Translations under genes and position numbers: made by a program
Shown: positions 16,219 to 25,018 of the stretch, in pieces
Position numbering within the stretch: position 1 is the first letter of the stretch
Layout: every line of letters begins with the position of its first letter
DNA from: 20CM-2-65-7 sp963830455
GTDB lineage: Bacteria; Gemmatimonadota; Gemmatimonadetes; Gemmatimonadales; GWC2-71-9
Direction: 5' to 3'
Length of the DNA: 64,000 bases
Assembly (NCBI GenBank): GCA_963830455.1
Contig: CAWHMT010000004.1
Location: forward strand, 620,001 to 684,000
Notes under the pieces: generated by a model
Told to the model about the DNA's origin: nothing
Seen by the model: the letters and a program-made list of their open reading frames with translations, nothing else
Database searches by the model: none

Positions 16219-16476
16219 TTAGCGCCGACGTTTCTTCTTGGAGGCCTTCTTCTTCTTTTTCTTCGCCGCTTTCTTCCGCGCCTTAGGCCGCGCCTTCTTG
16301 GCAGCTTTCTTTTTCTTCTTCTTGGCCTTGGGCTTGGAAGAAGAACGCGCGGGTCGCGAGTCTTCGTCCGGCATCGAGGACGGTGTAGGAGCTGGCGTCG
16401 GTGCCGACGGGAACATCGGCTCCATGAACCCGGGTCCGGGCCAACTACTCTCCGTTGAATCCATCTGCTCAAGCAT
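16219..16476 (-). CDS. small Lys/Ala-rich histone H1-like protein
   Basis: 85 residues. The first half is acidic and Pro/Met-rich (MLEQMDSTESSWPGPG, then PTPAPTPSSMPDED). The second half is almost only Lys, Ala and Arg, with blocks KKKKKKAAKKA, RKKAAKKKKKKASKKKRRR. This resembles the tails of bacterial H1-like nucleoid proteins (AlgP, Hc1 class). The ATG is preceded by AGGAGAG at a good distance, supporting translation. DNA or RNA binding through charge is likely; a specific role is not readable. The lysine codons make the region unusually AAG/AAA-rich against its neighbours. Confidence 0.6.
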   Translation of the reverse strand: MLEQMDSTESSWPGPGFMEPMFPSAPTPAPTPSSMPDEDSRPARSSSKPKAKKKKKKAAKKARPKARKKAAKKKKKKASKKKRRR

Positions 16477-16650
16477 CGGAGTCTCTCCTCTGCTGGTTTG
16501 GTGCGAGGGCGGCTGGGTGGCCTATAGCTTACCGCTGGATTTGCACCTCGCAAGTGACATGCGCTACGGCCTTTTCGGGAGTGTGTGGTCCGGTGCGTTG
16601 TGACAAGTTGGCTTGACAACGGCATTTAGCCGGACACACATTCGCCAGCC

Positions 16651-18924
16651 ATGATTAGACTCGGATTCCTCGCTGCATTCGTGCTGGCGGTTCCGGCCCG
16701 TGCCGCGGCGCAAAACGTTGCTGAAGTCCAGGTCGCCCCGCCCTCCGTCAACATTCGCGTGGGGGAGCGTACCAGCCTGCTCTCCACCGCCTTCGACCGC
16801 ATCGGGAACGTGATCCCTACCGTGCGGTTCATCTGGTCCTCGAACAACGTCGCCATCGCCAAAGTCGACAACAACGGCACCGTCACCGGGGTCGCGAACG
16901 GCGTGGCGATCATCGAAGCACGCGTGGGCTCGAGGCGGGGACAGGCGGCCATCCAGGTAACAGGCGCTGCCGTCGCAGCACCGCCGGCAGCGCCTCCCCC
17001 CCCCGCGGCCCCGGCGGCTGCCGCCGGCCTTGACCCCCTCGCCGGCCAGCCGGCAGGCTCGGGCCCGGCCGCCGCCCTGCGACTGGAACCGGGCGTGGTC
17101 TACCTGCTGCCCTCCGAGAATACCCGTGTGTTCCCGCGGGCCCTTCGGGACGACGGCTCCCCGGCCGCGCCCGTGCTCGTCACCTGGACGTCGCTGCGCC
17201 CAGACGTCGCGAGCGTCGATCAGAATGGCAACATCGTAGCGCTCGCCCCCGGCCAGGGGACGATCCAGGCCACGGCGGCAGGCGGACTTACCGCGACGGC
17301 GCCCGTCGTGGTTCAGCAGGCTGAATTCTCCGTGCGCGAAGGCCTGCAGGTCGGCATGTCGCCCGGTGAGGTGGACACGCTCCATGTGATCGTCGCGACG
17401 CAGAACGGCAGGACCGTCAATCCGCTCGTGCTGCAGTGGGGCTCGACCGACCAGAGCGTCGCGCGCGTGAGCCTGGGCGGCGTGGTCACCGCGGTCGGGC
17501 CGGGCAAAGCGACGCTCGCAGTGTCGGGCCTGCTGCAGAACAAGAACGTCGAGGTGTCGGTCCACCAGGTCGTGGACAAGCTATCGGTGCGGCCGAGACT
17601 GTCTGCCGAGGTCCAGGTGCCGCTGACCAGCACGGCAAAGTTCGAGGCGCAGGCGCTCACTGCCACGAACGTGCCTGTTCCAGAAGCTCCGCTGCGCTGG
17701 AGCGTCGCGGATACCGCGATCGCGACGTTCAACCCGCTGACCGGAACACTGACCGGGCGCGCGCTCGGCAAGACGCAGCTCACGGCTCGAGGACCCAGCG
17801 CTGGTCTCGCCGTGACCTGGAACATCGCCGTGATTGCTGGCTCGCCGAAGTTCACGCAGCCGCGTGTGGGCATCGGCCTGAATCAGCGGCACACGCTGCG
17901 CGCGAATTACGCCGATAGTCTGGGCAACGTCCTCGGTCCCGCGAGCAACCTCACGTGGAGCAGTGACCATCCCCAGGTTGCGGCGGTTGGTGAGGACGGC
18001 ACGGTTTCGGGGAGCGGTTATGGCCACGCGCGCGTGACGGCGACCGCTCCCGGCGGCAAGAGCGCCACTGCCGACATCTATGTCGTCGGTGAAATCGTCG
18101 TCGCCAGCTCGCGCGCTGGTCCCGGGAAATTCCAGCTCTATACCGCCGAGCGCTCGAATCTCGCGCAATTCACCAAACTCTCGCCCCCCCCCGATACCGG
18201 ATCGGCCAGCGACCCGGCGTTTTCGCCGGACGGCTCGCGCATCGCCTTTGTGTCGCAGCGCGACGGCAACGCCGAGATCTATGTGATGAACGCGGATGGT
18301 ACCGGCACTGCGCGCGTCACGAATGATCCGCTCAGCGATGGCCGGCCGTCCTTCGCGCCCGACGGTCAGGCGATCGTCTTTCACTCCTCACGCACCGCCG
18401 GCAAGCAGCAGATCTGGTCGGTCAACGTCGATGGCACGGGACTCACGCAGCTCACGCGCGACTCGGTCAATGCGGCACCGAGCGTCTCCCCCGACGGGCA
18501 GACGATCGCCTACGTCTCCACGCGCAACAAGGACAACGACATCTGGCTGATGGGCAAGGACGGGTCCAACCAGCGCCAGTTCACCCGCTCACCGCAGCAG
18601 CGCGAATCCGAGCCGCGGTTCTTGCGCGACGGGACTCTCGCCTATCTGGTCGAGCGGCGCGAAGGCAACCGCACGGTCCAGCAGGTGATGCGCGCTGATC
18701 TCGTGACGGGAAGCGTGACGGCGCTGACGGGGATCGATCTCGCGATTTCGTCGTTCGCCGTCTCGCCGGCGGGGGACGTCGTGGCTCTGGTGGTGAACGC
18801 CGAGCCGCAGAATCGCCGCAATCCAGCGTTCAAGGTCTACATCCAGCCGGTCGGCTCGGGGACGCCCGTGCCGTTACCCGCGACCGGCGCGGAGCAAATG
18901 ATCACGCCGGCGTTCCGGCCCTAG
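16651..18924 (+). CDS. secreted protein with Big2 Ig-like domains and a TolB-like beta-propeller
   Basis: 757 residues. A Sec signal peptide (FLAAFVLAVPARAAAQ, cleavage after about residue 21) is followed by several bacterial Ig-like (Big2) repeats, recognisable by their ends: NNGTVTGVANGVAIIEA, NGNIVALAPGQGTIQA, LGGVVTAVGPGKATLAV and EDGTVSGSGYGHARVTA. A Pro/Ala linker separates the first two. From about residue 500 there are WD40/PD40-type propeller blades: DPAFSPDGSRIAFVSQRDG, RPSFAPDGQAIVFHSS, APSVSPDGQTIAYVST. The likely role is extracytoplasmic binding or surface adhesion; no catalytic motif is visible. Its start lies 174 nt from the divergent Lys-rich gene. Confidence 0.85.
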   Translation: MIRLGFLAAFVLAVPARAAAQNVAEVQVAPPSVNIRVGERTSLLSTAFDRIGNVIPTVRFIWSSNNVAIAKVDNNGTVTGVANGVAIIEARVGSRRGQAAIQVTGAAVAAPPAAPPPPAAPAAAAGLDPLAGQPAGSGPAAALRLEPGVVYLLPSENTRVFPRALRDDGSPAAPVLVTWTSLRPDVASVDQNGNIVALAPGQGTIQATAAGGLTATAPVVVQQAEFSVREGLQVGMSPGEVDTLHVIVATQNGRTVNPLVLQWGSTDQSVARVSLGGVVTAVGPGKATLAVSGLLQNKNVEVSVHQVVDKLSVRPRLSAEVQVPLTSTAKFEAQALTATNVPVPEAPLRWSVADTAIATFNPLTGTLTGRALGKTQLTARGPSAGLAVTWNIAVIAGSPKFTQPRVGIGLNQRHTLRANYADSLGNVLGPASNLTWSSDHPQVAAVGEDGTVSGSGYGHARVTATAPGGKSATADIYVVGEIVVASSRAGPGKFQLYTAERSNLAQFTKLSPPPDTGSASDPAFSPDGSRIAFVSQRDGNAEIYVMNADGTGTARVTNDPLSDGRPSFAPDGQAIVFHSSRTAGKQQIWSVNVDGTGLTQLTRDSVNAAPSVSPDGQTIAYVSTRNKDNDIWLMGKDGSNQRQFTRSPQQRESEPRFLRDGTLAYLVERREGNRTVQQVMRADLVTGSVTALTGIDLAISSFAVSPAGDVVALVVNAEPQNRRNPAFKVYIQPVGSGTPVPLPATGAEQMITPAFRP

Positions 18925-18951
18925 ATTCGGGGCGATCCCCCCCCCGCCCCC

Positions 18952-19998
18952 TTGCGAGCCTGCGTTCTCACCGCCACCGGCGGCATCGACAAGCTCCAAA
19001 TCACCGAAGTTCCCGACGCGCCGCCCCCAGGTCCTGGGGAAGTGCGCGTCGCGCTGAGGGCGGCGGCGCTGAACCACCTCGATCTCTTCGTGGCGGACGG
19101 AACGCCCGGCACCGCGGATCGATTCCCCTGGGTGGTCGGGGCGGATGGAGCCGGCACCGTCGAATCGGTCGGGCCCGGTGTGTCATCGGTGTCCGCCGGT
19201 GATCGCGTCATGCTCAACCCGGGCGTCTCCGATTACAGCTGTGAGTTCTGCCGGGCGGGCGAGCATTCCCTCTGCGTCAACTACCGCTTACTCGGCGAGC
19301 ATCTTCCCGGGACCATGGCCGAGCTGGTCACGGTGCCGGCGCACAATGTGGCGCGCGTGCCCAATCTGTCTCCGGGGCTGACGTGGGGCGAAGCCGCCGC
19401 GTTCTCGCTGGTGACGCTGACGGCGTGGCGCATGCTGGTCACCCGCGCCCAACTGCGCGCGGGGGAGACGGTGCTGGTCTGGGGCATCGGGGGCGGCGTG
19501 TCGCTGACGGCGCTGCGCATCGCCAAGCTGTTCGGTGCGCGCGTCTTCGTCACCTCATCGAACGACGCGAAGCTCGCCGCCGCGAAGCAGCTCGGCGCCG
19601 ACGTCACGCTGAATCACAAGACTCAGAAAGTGTCCCAGGAGATCCGCGCGTTGACCGACAAACGCGGTGTCGACGTTGTGGTGGAGAACGTCGGCGCGGC
19701 GACATGGGACGACTCGCTCCGCTGCCTGCGACGCGGCGGCCGACTGGTGACCTGCGGTGCGACGTCAGGGCCGCAGGTCGGACTCGATCTCAGGCGGCTC
19801 TTCTGGCATCACTGGAGCATCCTCGGTTCGACCATGGGCAACGCCGCTGAATACGCGGAAATCGTGCGGCGCTTGGGGAGAGGAGAACTCAGACCGATCG
19901 TGGATCGCGTTTATCCGATGGCCCGGGTGAAGCAGGCGTACGAACGCCTCGCGAGAGGCGAACAGCTGGGAAAGGTGGTTGTGGAAGTGTCGTCCTGA
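18952..19998 (+). CDS. medium-chain dehydrogenase/reductase (quinone reductase/alcohol dehydrogenase family)
   Basis: 348 residues from TTG 18952, just after a C-rich stretch following the upstream stop. MDR hallmarks: GEVRVALRAAALNHLDLFV, VGADGAGTVESVG, a partial structural-zinc lobe with three cysteines (SCEFCRAGEHSLC), and the Rossmann loop VWGIGGGVSLTALRIAKLFGA. It ends with AYERLARGEQLGKVVVE. The Asn-His pair after AAAL is typical of quinone-oxidoreductase-like members rather than classical Zn-alcohol dehydrogenases. The redox substrate is unknown. No operon partner is evident; gyrA follows after 121 nt with its own leader. Confidence 0.85.
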   Translation: MRACVLTATGGIDKLQITEVPDAPPPGPGEVRVALRAAALNHLDLFVADGTPGTADRFPWVVGADGAGTVESVGPGVSSVSAGDRVMLNPGVSDYSCEFCRAGEHSLCVNYRLLGEHLPGTMAELVTVPAHNVARVPNLSPGLTWGEAAAFSLVTLTAWRMLVTRAQLRAGETVLVWGIGGGVSLTALRIAKLFGARVFVTSSNDAKLAAAKQLGADVTLNHKTQKVSQEIRALTDKRGVDVVVENVGAATWDDSLRCLRRGGRLVTCGATSGPQVGLDLRRLFWHHWSILGSTMGNAAEYAEIVRRLGRGELRPIVDRVYPMARVKQAYERLARGEQLGKVVVEVSS

Positions 19999-20029
19999 TG
20001 CCCGTAAACCGTTGCCCGCGGTGCGTCTG

Positions 20030-20119
20030 TGCCCCTAGTTTTTGCATGTCCGCGCAGTTGTCTTTACCCATCTAAGTAATTAATTTTTATCATCTTACCT
20101 CACCTCCACAAAGATCGAA
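20030..20119 (+). promoter_or_regulatory. A/T-rich leader upstream of gyrA, likely promoter region
   Basis: The 121-nt gap before gyrA contains the most A/T-rich stretch of this part of the window (about 20037-20098, with TTGTCTTTACC and TAAGTAATTAATTTTTATC). Such contrast in a GC-rich genome suggests a promoter. A TTGTCT at about 20057 could be a -35-like box, but no convincing -10 at normal spacing is seen. No Shine-Dalgarno precedes the ATG; the sequence there is ACCTCACCTCC, the complement-like orientation. Confidence 0.4.
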
Positions 20120-22639
20120 ATGACCGGTCCTAACGTCCGCGAGCGTATCCTCCCGCGGCTCATTGAAGAAGAGCTGAAGGAATCGTTCCTCGACTATTCG
20201 ATGAGCGTCATCGTGTCGCGCGCGCTGCCCGATGTGCGCGACGGCCTGAAGCCCGTCCACCGCCGGATTCTGTACGCGATGAACGAGCTGGGTCTCGTTC
20301 CCGGCCGGCCCTACAAGAAGAGTGCGACGGTCGTGGGCGACGTGCTCGGCAAGTACCACCCCCATGGTGACGTGGCCCTGTACGACACCCTGGTGCGCAT
20401 GGTCCAGGACTTCTCCTTGCGCTACCCACTGGTGGATGGGCAGGGGAATTTCGGCTCGGTCGATGGCGACTCGGCCGCCGCGTATCGCTACACCGAAGCG
20501 CGCCTCACCCGCGTCGCGATGACGATGCTGGAGGACATCGACAAGAACACCGTCGCGTTCGTCCCCAATTTCGACGATCGGCTGCAGGAGCCGACCGTGC
20601 TGCCCGCGCGGCTGCCCAACCTCATCGTGAACGGGTCCTCGGGCATCGCGGTCGGCATGACGACGAACATCCCCCCGCACAACCTGAGTGAAGTCGTGCA
20701 GGCGGTGGTGCACCTGGTCGATCACCCGGACGCCACCATCAAGGACATCAGGAAATTCATCAAGGGTCCCGATTTCCCGACCGGGGCGATCATTTACGGC
20801 CGCGACGGCATCAAGGAGTGCTACGAGAAGGGGCGCGGCCGCATCGTCATCCGGGCGCGCGCCATCGCCGAAGAGAAGGAATCGACCGGCAAGCAGCAGA
20901 TCGTCGTGACGGAGTTTCCCTATCAGGTGAGCCCCGAGCGCGTGCACGAGCAGATCCGCGATCTGGCGCTCGCCAAGAAGCTCGAGGGGATCAGCGACGT
21001 CCGCAACGAGTCGGACAAGGAAGGGATCAGGCTCGTCATCGAATTGAAGCGCGACGTCATTCCGATGGTCGTGCTCAATCAGCTCTACAAGCATACGCAG
21101 ATGCAGCAGACTTTCGGCGCCATCATGCTGGCGCTGGTGGACGGTACGCCGAAGGAGCTGACTCTCGTCGAGCTGCTGCAGCACTTCATCGAGCACCGCC
21201 ACACGGTCATCACGCGCCGCACCGCGTTCGAGCTGCAGCGCGCGCAGGACCGCGAGCATATCCTCGAGGGCTTGAAGATCGCCGTCGACAACATCGACGA
21301 AGTGATCAGGATCATCAAGAAATCGAAGGACACGCCGTCGGCAGACGCCGCGCTGCGCAAGCGGTTCAAGTTGTCGGAGAAGCAGTCGGCCGAAATCCTC
21401 AACATGCGCCTGGCGCGGCTCACCGCGCTCGAAATCACCAAGCTCGAAGAGGAGCTGAAGGACGTCCGCAAATTCATCAAGGAGTGCAAGGAGATTCTCG
21501 CCTCGAAGCCCAGGCGCATGAAGATCCTGAAGGAAGAGCTGACCGAGCTCGCGCAGGGCTTCGGCGACGAGCGGCGCACCGAGATCGTCGCCGACCAGGG
21601 CGAGTTCTCGATCGAGGACCTGATCGCCGAAGAAGACATGGTGATCACCGTCTCCCACGCCGGCTACATCAAGCGCCTGCCCGTCTCGGCCTACCGCCGG
21701 CAGCGGCGCGGCGGCAAAGGCGTCATCGCCGCCCATCAAAAGGAAGACGACTGGGTCGAGCACCTCTTCATCGCCTCGACGCATGACTACGTCATGTTCT
21801 TCACGGAGCAGGGGCAGTGTTACTGGCTCAAGGTGCACGAGATTGGGCAGGCGGCGCGCTCCGCGCGCGGCAAGCCGATCCTGTCCTGCGTCGCGATGAA
21901 GCCCGACGAGCGCCTCGCCGCGCTCGTGCCGGTGCGCGAGTTCTCGCAAGATCAATTCCTCTTCTTCGCCACCAAGCAGGGGGTCGTGAAGAAGACCGTG
22001 CTCTCCGAGTTCGGGAATCCGCGCTCGGTCGGCATTCGCGCCATCAACATCGAGAAGGGTGACGAGCTGATCGACGTGCAGGTGACCGACGGCAAGAACG
22101 ACATCGTCCTCGCTACCGCGCAGGGCATGAGCATCCGGTTCCACGAGAAGGACGTGCGGGACATGGGCCGGACGGCGACCGGGGTGAAGGGGATCGAGCT
22201 CGACAAGAAGGACACGATCATCGACATGGTCATCGTGCGCCGCAAGTCCACGCTGCTCACGGTCACCGAGAAGGGCATGGGCAAACGCTCCGAGCTCGAC
22301 GAATACCGGGTGCAGCATCGCGGCGGGCGCGGCATCATCACGCTGAAACGCAGCGACAAGACTGGTGCCGTCATCGCGCTCAAAGAGGTCCTGCCCGACG
22401 ACGAGCTGATGATGATCACCAAGAAGGGCATCATGATCCGCGTCCCGGTCGAAGGCATTCGGATCTCCGGCCGCAATACCCAGGGCGTGAAGGTCATGAA
22501 CCTGACGCCCGGCGACCTGGTCGTGGACGTGGCTCGGGTCGTGAAGGAAGACGAAGAAGAGGTGGAGGAGGACGACGACGAGACGCCGCCGCCTGCTCCG
22601 AAGTCCAAGTCGAAGGCTCCCGCCAAAGCCAAGAAGTAG
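20120..22639 (+). CDS. gyrA: DNA gyrase subunit A
   Basis: 839 residues, full length. It has the GyrA winged-helix/tower domain with LPDVRDGLKPVHRRILYAM and catalytic Tyr124 in AYRYTEARL, which breaks and religates DNA. A coiled-coil arm and a six-bladed C-terminal domain beginning with the GyrA box QRRGGKG (near residue 528) identify gyrase rather than topoisomerase IV. The tail is acidic, then Lys/Pro/Ala-rich (EEEVEEDDDE, then KSKSKAPAKAKK). In the quinolone-resistance region HPHGDVALYDT, the position of E. coli Ser83 is Val85 and Asp87 is Asp89. gyrB is not adjacent. The PLP dehydratase follows after one base. Confidence 0.98.
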   Translation: MTGPNVRERILPRLIEEELKESFLDYSMSVIVSRALPDVRDGLKPVHRRILYAMNELGLVPGRPYKKSATVVGDVLGKYHPHGDVALYDTLVRMVQDFSLRYPLVDGQGNFGSVDGDSAAAYRYTEARLTRVAMTMLEDIDKNTVAFVPNFDDRLQEPTVLPARLPNLIVNGSSGIAVGMTTNIPPHNLSEVVQAVVHLVDHPDATIKDIRKFIKGPDFPTGAIIYGRDGIKECYEKGRGRIVIRARAIAEEKESTGKQQIVVTEFPYQVSPERVHEQIRDLALAKKLEGISDVRNESDKEGIRLVIELKRDVIPMVVLNQLYKHTQMQQTFGAIMLALVDGTPKELTLVELLQHFIEHRHTVITRRTAFELQRAQDREHILEGLKIAVDNIDEVIRIIKKSKDTPSADAALRKRFKLSEKQSAEILNMRLARLTALEITKLEEELKDVRKFIKECKEILASKPRRMKILKEELTELAQGFGDERRTEIVADQGEFSIEDLIAEEDMVITVSHAGYIKRLPVSAYRRQRRGGKGVIAAHQKEDDWVEHLFIASTHDYVMFFTEQGQCYWLKVHEIGQAARSARGKPILSCVAMKPDERLAALVPVREFSQDQFLFFATKQGVVKKTVLSEFGNPRSVGIRAINIEKGDELIDVQVTDGKNDIVLATAQGMSIRFHEKDVRDMGRTATGVKGIELDKKDTIIDMVIVRRKSTLLTVTEKGMGKRSELDEYRVQHRGGRGIITLKRSDKTGAVIALKEVLPDDELMMITKKGIMIRVPVEGIRISGRNTQGVKVMNLTPGDLVVDVARVVKEDEEEVEEDDDETPPPAPKSKSKAPAKAKK

Positions 22640-22640
22640 C

Positions 22641-23576
22641 GTGGTCACTGCCCGGGATATCCAGGACGCCGCGGCAGGCCTGCGGGGTGTGGCGCGCCGC
22701 ACCTCGCTCGTCTATGTCGAGGCGCTGGGGGTGCATCTCAAGCTCGAGAACGAGCAGCCGATCGGCGCCTTCAAGATCCGCGGCGCCTACAACGCCATCC
22801 GGAAGCTGCCCGACGCCGCGCGGAAACGTGGCGTCATCACCTACTCGTCGGGCAATCACGGGCAGGCGGTGGCGTACGCCGCCAAGCAATTCGGCGTGCG
22901 CGCGGTCGTCACGATGCCCGAGACGGCTCCCGCCGTGAAGGTCGCAGGCGTCAAGAAGTGGGGCGGTGAAGTCGTCTTCGCGGGCCGCACGTCCGAGGAT
23001 CGCCGCGTCAAGGCCGAAGCGCTGGCCGCGAAGGAAGGACTGGCGATCGTGCCGCCGTTCGATCATCCCGACATCGTGGCGGGTCAGGCCACGGTCGCGC
23101 TCGAAATCGTCGAGCAGCTGCCGGAGGTCGAAACCGTGGTCGTGCCCGTGGGCGGCGGCGGGTTGATCTCGGGCATCGTCGCGGGACTGGCTGCCGTTCA
23201 GAGCACGGCGGCCGTCTGGGGCGTCGAGCCGATCGGGGCGCCCAAACTGCACCGCTCGCTCGCCGCGGGGGAAGTCGTCCGGCTCGAGCAGACCGGGAGC
23301 ATCGCCGACGGCTTGATCACGCTCAACGTCGGGAACATTCCGTTCGCCGAGCTCACCAGACAGCGGGACCGGATTCGCGGCGTCGCGCTGGTCGAGGATG
23401 ACAGTATCCGTGCCGCCGTGCAGTTTCTATGGCGCACCTGCCGTCTCGCCGTCGAGCCGTCCGGTGCCGCGACCACGGCCGCGCTGCTCGACGGCCTCGT
23501 GCCGCGCGCCAGGACCACGGTGCTCGTGGTCAGCGGCGGCAACGTCGACCCTTCGCTCCTCGAGGCAACGGACTGA
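22641..23576 (+). CDS. threonine/serine dehydratase or racemase, PLP fold type II
   Basis: 311 residues from GTG 22641. Fold-type II PLP enzyme: the Schiff-base Lys in GAFKIRGAYNA (near residue 45), the SSGNHGQAVA phosphate/substrate loop, GGGGLISGIVAGL for the cofactor phosphate, and a final VVSGGNVD. It lacks a C-terminal ACT regulatory domain, so it matches catabolic threonine dehydratases or serine racemases rather than long biosynthetic IlvA. It deaminates Thr/Ser to 2-oxo acids or racemises Ser. It is coupled to the response regulator gene by a TGATG overlap. Confidence 0.9.
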   Translation: MVTARDIQDAAAGLRGVARRTSLVYVEALGVHLKLENEQPIGAFKIRGAYNAIRKLPDAARKRGVITYSSGNHGQAVAYAAKQFGVRAVVTMPETAPAVKVAGVKKWGGEVVFAGRTSEDRRVKAEALAAKEGLAIVPPFDHPDIVAGQATVALEIVEQLPEVETVVVPVGGGGLISGIVAGLAAVQSTAAVWGVEPIGAPKLHRSLAAGEVVRLEQTGSIADGLITLNVGNIPFAELTRQRDRIRGVALVEDDSIRAAVQFLWRTCRLAVEPSGAATTAALLDGLVPRARTTVLVVSGGNVDPSLLEATD

Positions 23577-25018
23577 TGGCCCCCACCGCACCCGCGCCCC
23601 GCATCCTGGTCGCCGACGACGACGAGTCGCTGGTCCGCACGCTCACGTGGATCCTCAAGGAGAACGGCTACGACGTCTCCGTATGCCCGGGTGGCGATTC
23701 CCTGTTCGCCAAGCTCGAAGAGATCAAGCCGGCGCTGCTGTTGCTCGACATCATGATGCCGAAGGTGGACGGCCTGCAATTGCTCGAGCGGCTGAAGCAG
23801 GATGAGCGCTACAAGGATTTGCCGGTGCTCATGGTCTCGTCGATGCCGCCGGAAGAAGCCACGGTGCGCGCGCTCGGGCTCGGCGCCGCCGATTTCATCT
23901 CCAAGCCGTTCCGCGTGCGCGAGCTGCTGGCGCGCGTCGAAGCCCATATTCGCGTGGGCCGCGCGCTCGCGACGGCGCGCGAGGAAGCCCGCAGCCGTGC
24001 CGCCATGGTGGACATCCTCCACGAGGTCACGGACTCCCTCAAGCCCGACGAGATGTATCACATCCTGGCGCGGCGCGTCGCGCGGGCGTTGAACATCTCC
24101 AAGTGCTCGATGGTGCTGGCCAAACCCGGCGATCAGCAGGGCGTTGTGGTGGCGGCGTACGAGAATCCCATGCTGCGCAATCTGCAGATCGAGCTGAGCC
24201 GCTACCCCGAGATCCGCAAGGCCGTGTCCACCGGGCGACTGGTGCTGGTCGAAGAAGTCGCGACCGATCCGCTCTACGAAGACGAGCGGCGTCGCTGGGA
24301 GCGCGAAGACATCAAGGTGCCGACGCGGTCCGCGGTGGCATTGCCGTTCTGGATGAAAGACCAGCAGATCGGCGTGTTTTTCCTGCGCACGACGGGCGAC
24401 GATCCACCCCTCACCCGCGCCGACGCCTCGTTTGCCGAGACCGTCATCAAGACGGCGGTGTCGGCGATCGAAAAGGCCTACGACTTCGAGACCGCCGTTT
24501 CCGACAAGCAGCGGCTCGAAAAGCTCGCGCTCACCGACGCGCTCACCGGGTGCATGAACCGCCGCGCCCTGGCCGAGGCGCTCGCCACGGAGCTGGACCG
24601 CGCCCGGCGCTACAACCTCGCGCTCACCATCCTGCTCGCGGACATTGATCGTTTCAAATCGATCAACGACACGCGCGGGCACATTGCCGGCGACTCCGTG
24701 CTCCGCCAGATCGGCGAGCTGCTGCGCCGGGAAGCACGGTCGGTGGACATCGTCGCGCGCTACGGCGGCGAGGAATTCGTGATCGTGATGCCGGAGACGG
24801 CGCCGCACGGCGCGCAGATCTTTGCCGAACGGCTCCGCCGTCGCGTCATGGCGCGGGACTTCGGCGATCCCGGCGAGGATCCGTTGCACATGACCGTCAG
24901 CATCGGGCTCGCCTCGTTTCCCGACGACCGCGTTCACAGCGCGGACAGCTTCGTGTCTCTTGCCGATCAGGCCCTCTATCGCGCCAAGAACGAAGGGCGC
25001 AATTTGGTTCGACAATGA
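23576..25018 (+). CDS. response regulator with GAF and GGDEF domains (predicted diguanylate cyclase)
   Basis: 480 residues. REC domain at about 9-125, with acidic pocket VADDDES, phospho-acceptor Asp in LLLLDIMMPK and Lys in FISKPFR. A GAF-like sensor (about 145-310) follows. The GGDEF domain (about 320-480) starts LALTDALTGCMNRRAL and contains DIDRFKSINDTRGH and active-site YGGEEFV. An RSVD motif five residues before GGEEF is the canonical c-di-GMP inhibitory I-site. It should synthesise c-di-GMP in response to phosphorylation, with product feedback. Its ATG shares the A of the preceding TGA, and it overlaps the kinase gene by ATGA. Confidence 0.93.
   Translation: MAPTAPAPRILVADDDESLVRTLTWILKENGYDVSVCPGGDSLFAKLEEIKPALLLLDIMMPKVDGLQLLERLKQDERYKDLPVLMVSSMPPEEATVRALGLGAADFISKPFRVRELLARVEAHIRVGRALATAREEARSRAAMVDILHEVTDSLKPDEMYHILARRVARALNISKCSMVLAKPGDQQGVVVAAYENPMLRNLQIELSRYPEIRKAVSTGRLVLVEEVATDPLYEDERRRWEREDIKVPTRSAVALPFWMKDQQIGVFFLRTTGDDPPLTRADASFAETVIKTAVSAIEKAYDFETAVSDKQRLEKLALTDALTGCMNRRALAEALATELDRARRYNLALTILLADIDRFKSINDTRGHIAGDSVLRQIGELLRREARSVDIVARYGGEEFVIVMPETAPHGAQIFAERLRRRVMARDFGDPGEDPLHMTVSIGLASFPDDRVHSADSFVSLADQALYRAKNEGRNLVRQ

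Noticed and set aside
16600..16650. TTGACA-like boxes before the Big2/TolB protein as a promoter
   Set aside because: Two TTGACA-like hexamers occur near 16605-16620 but no -10 box at proper spacing was found before the start.
20090..22702. 870-codon open frame antisense to gyrA
   Set aside because: It mirrors gyrA codons exactly, with His/Asp/Val-rich composition typical of the antisense of a GC-rich gene; no protein-like motifs.
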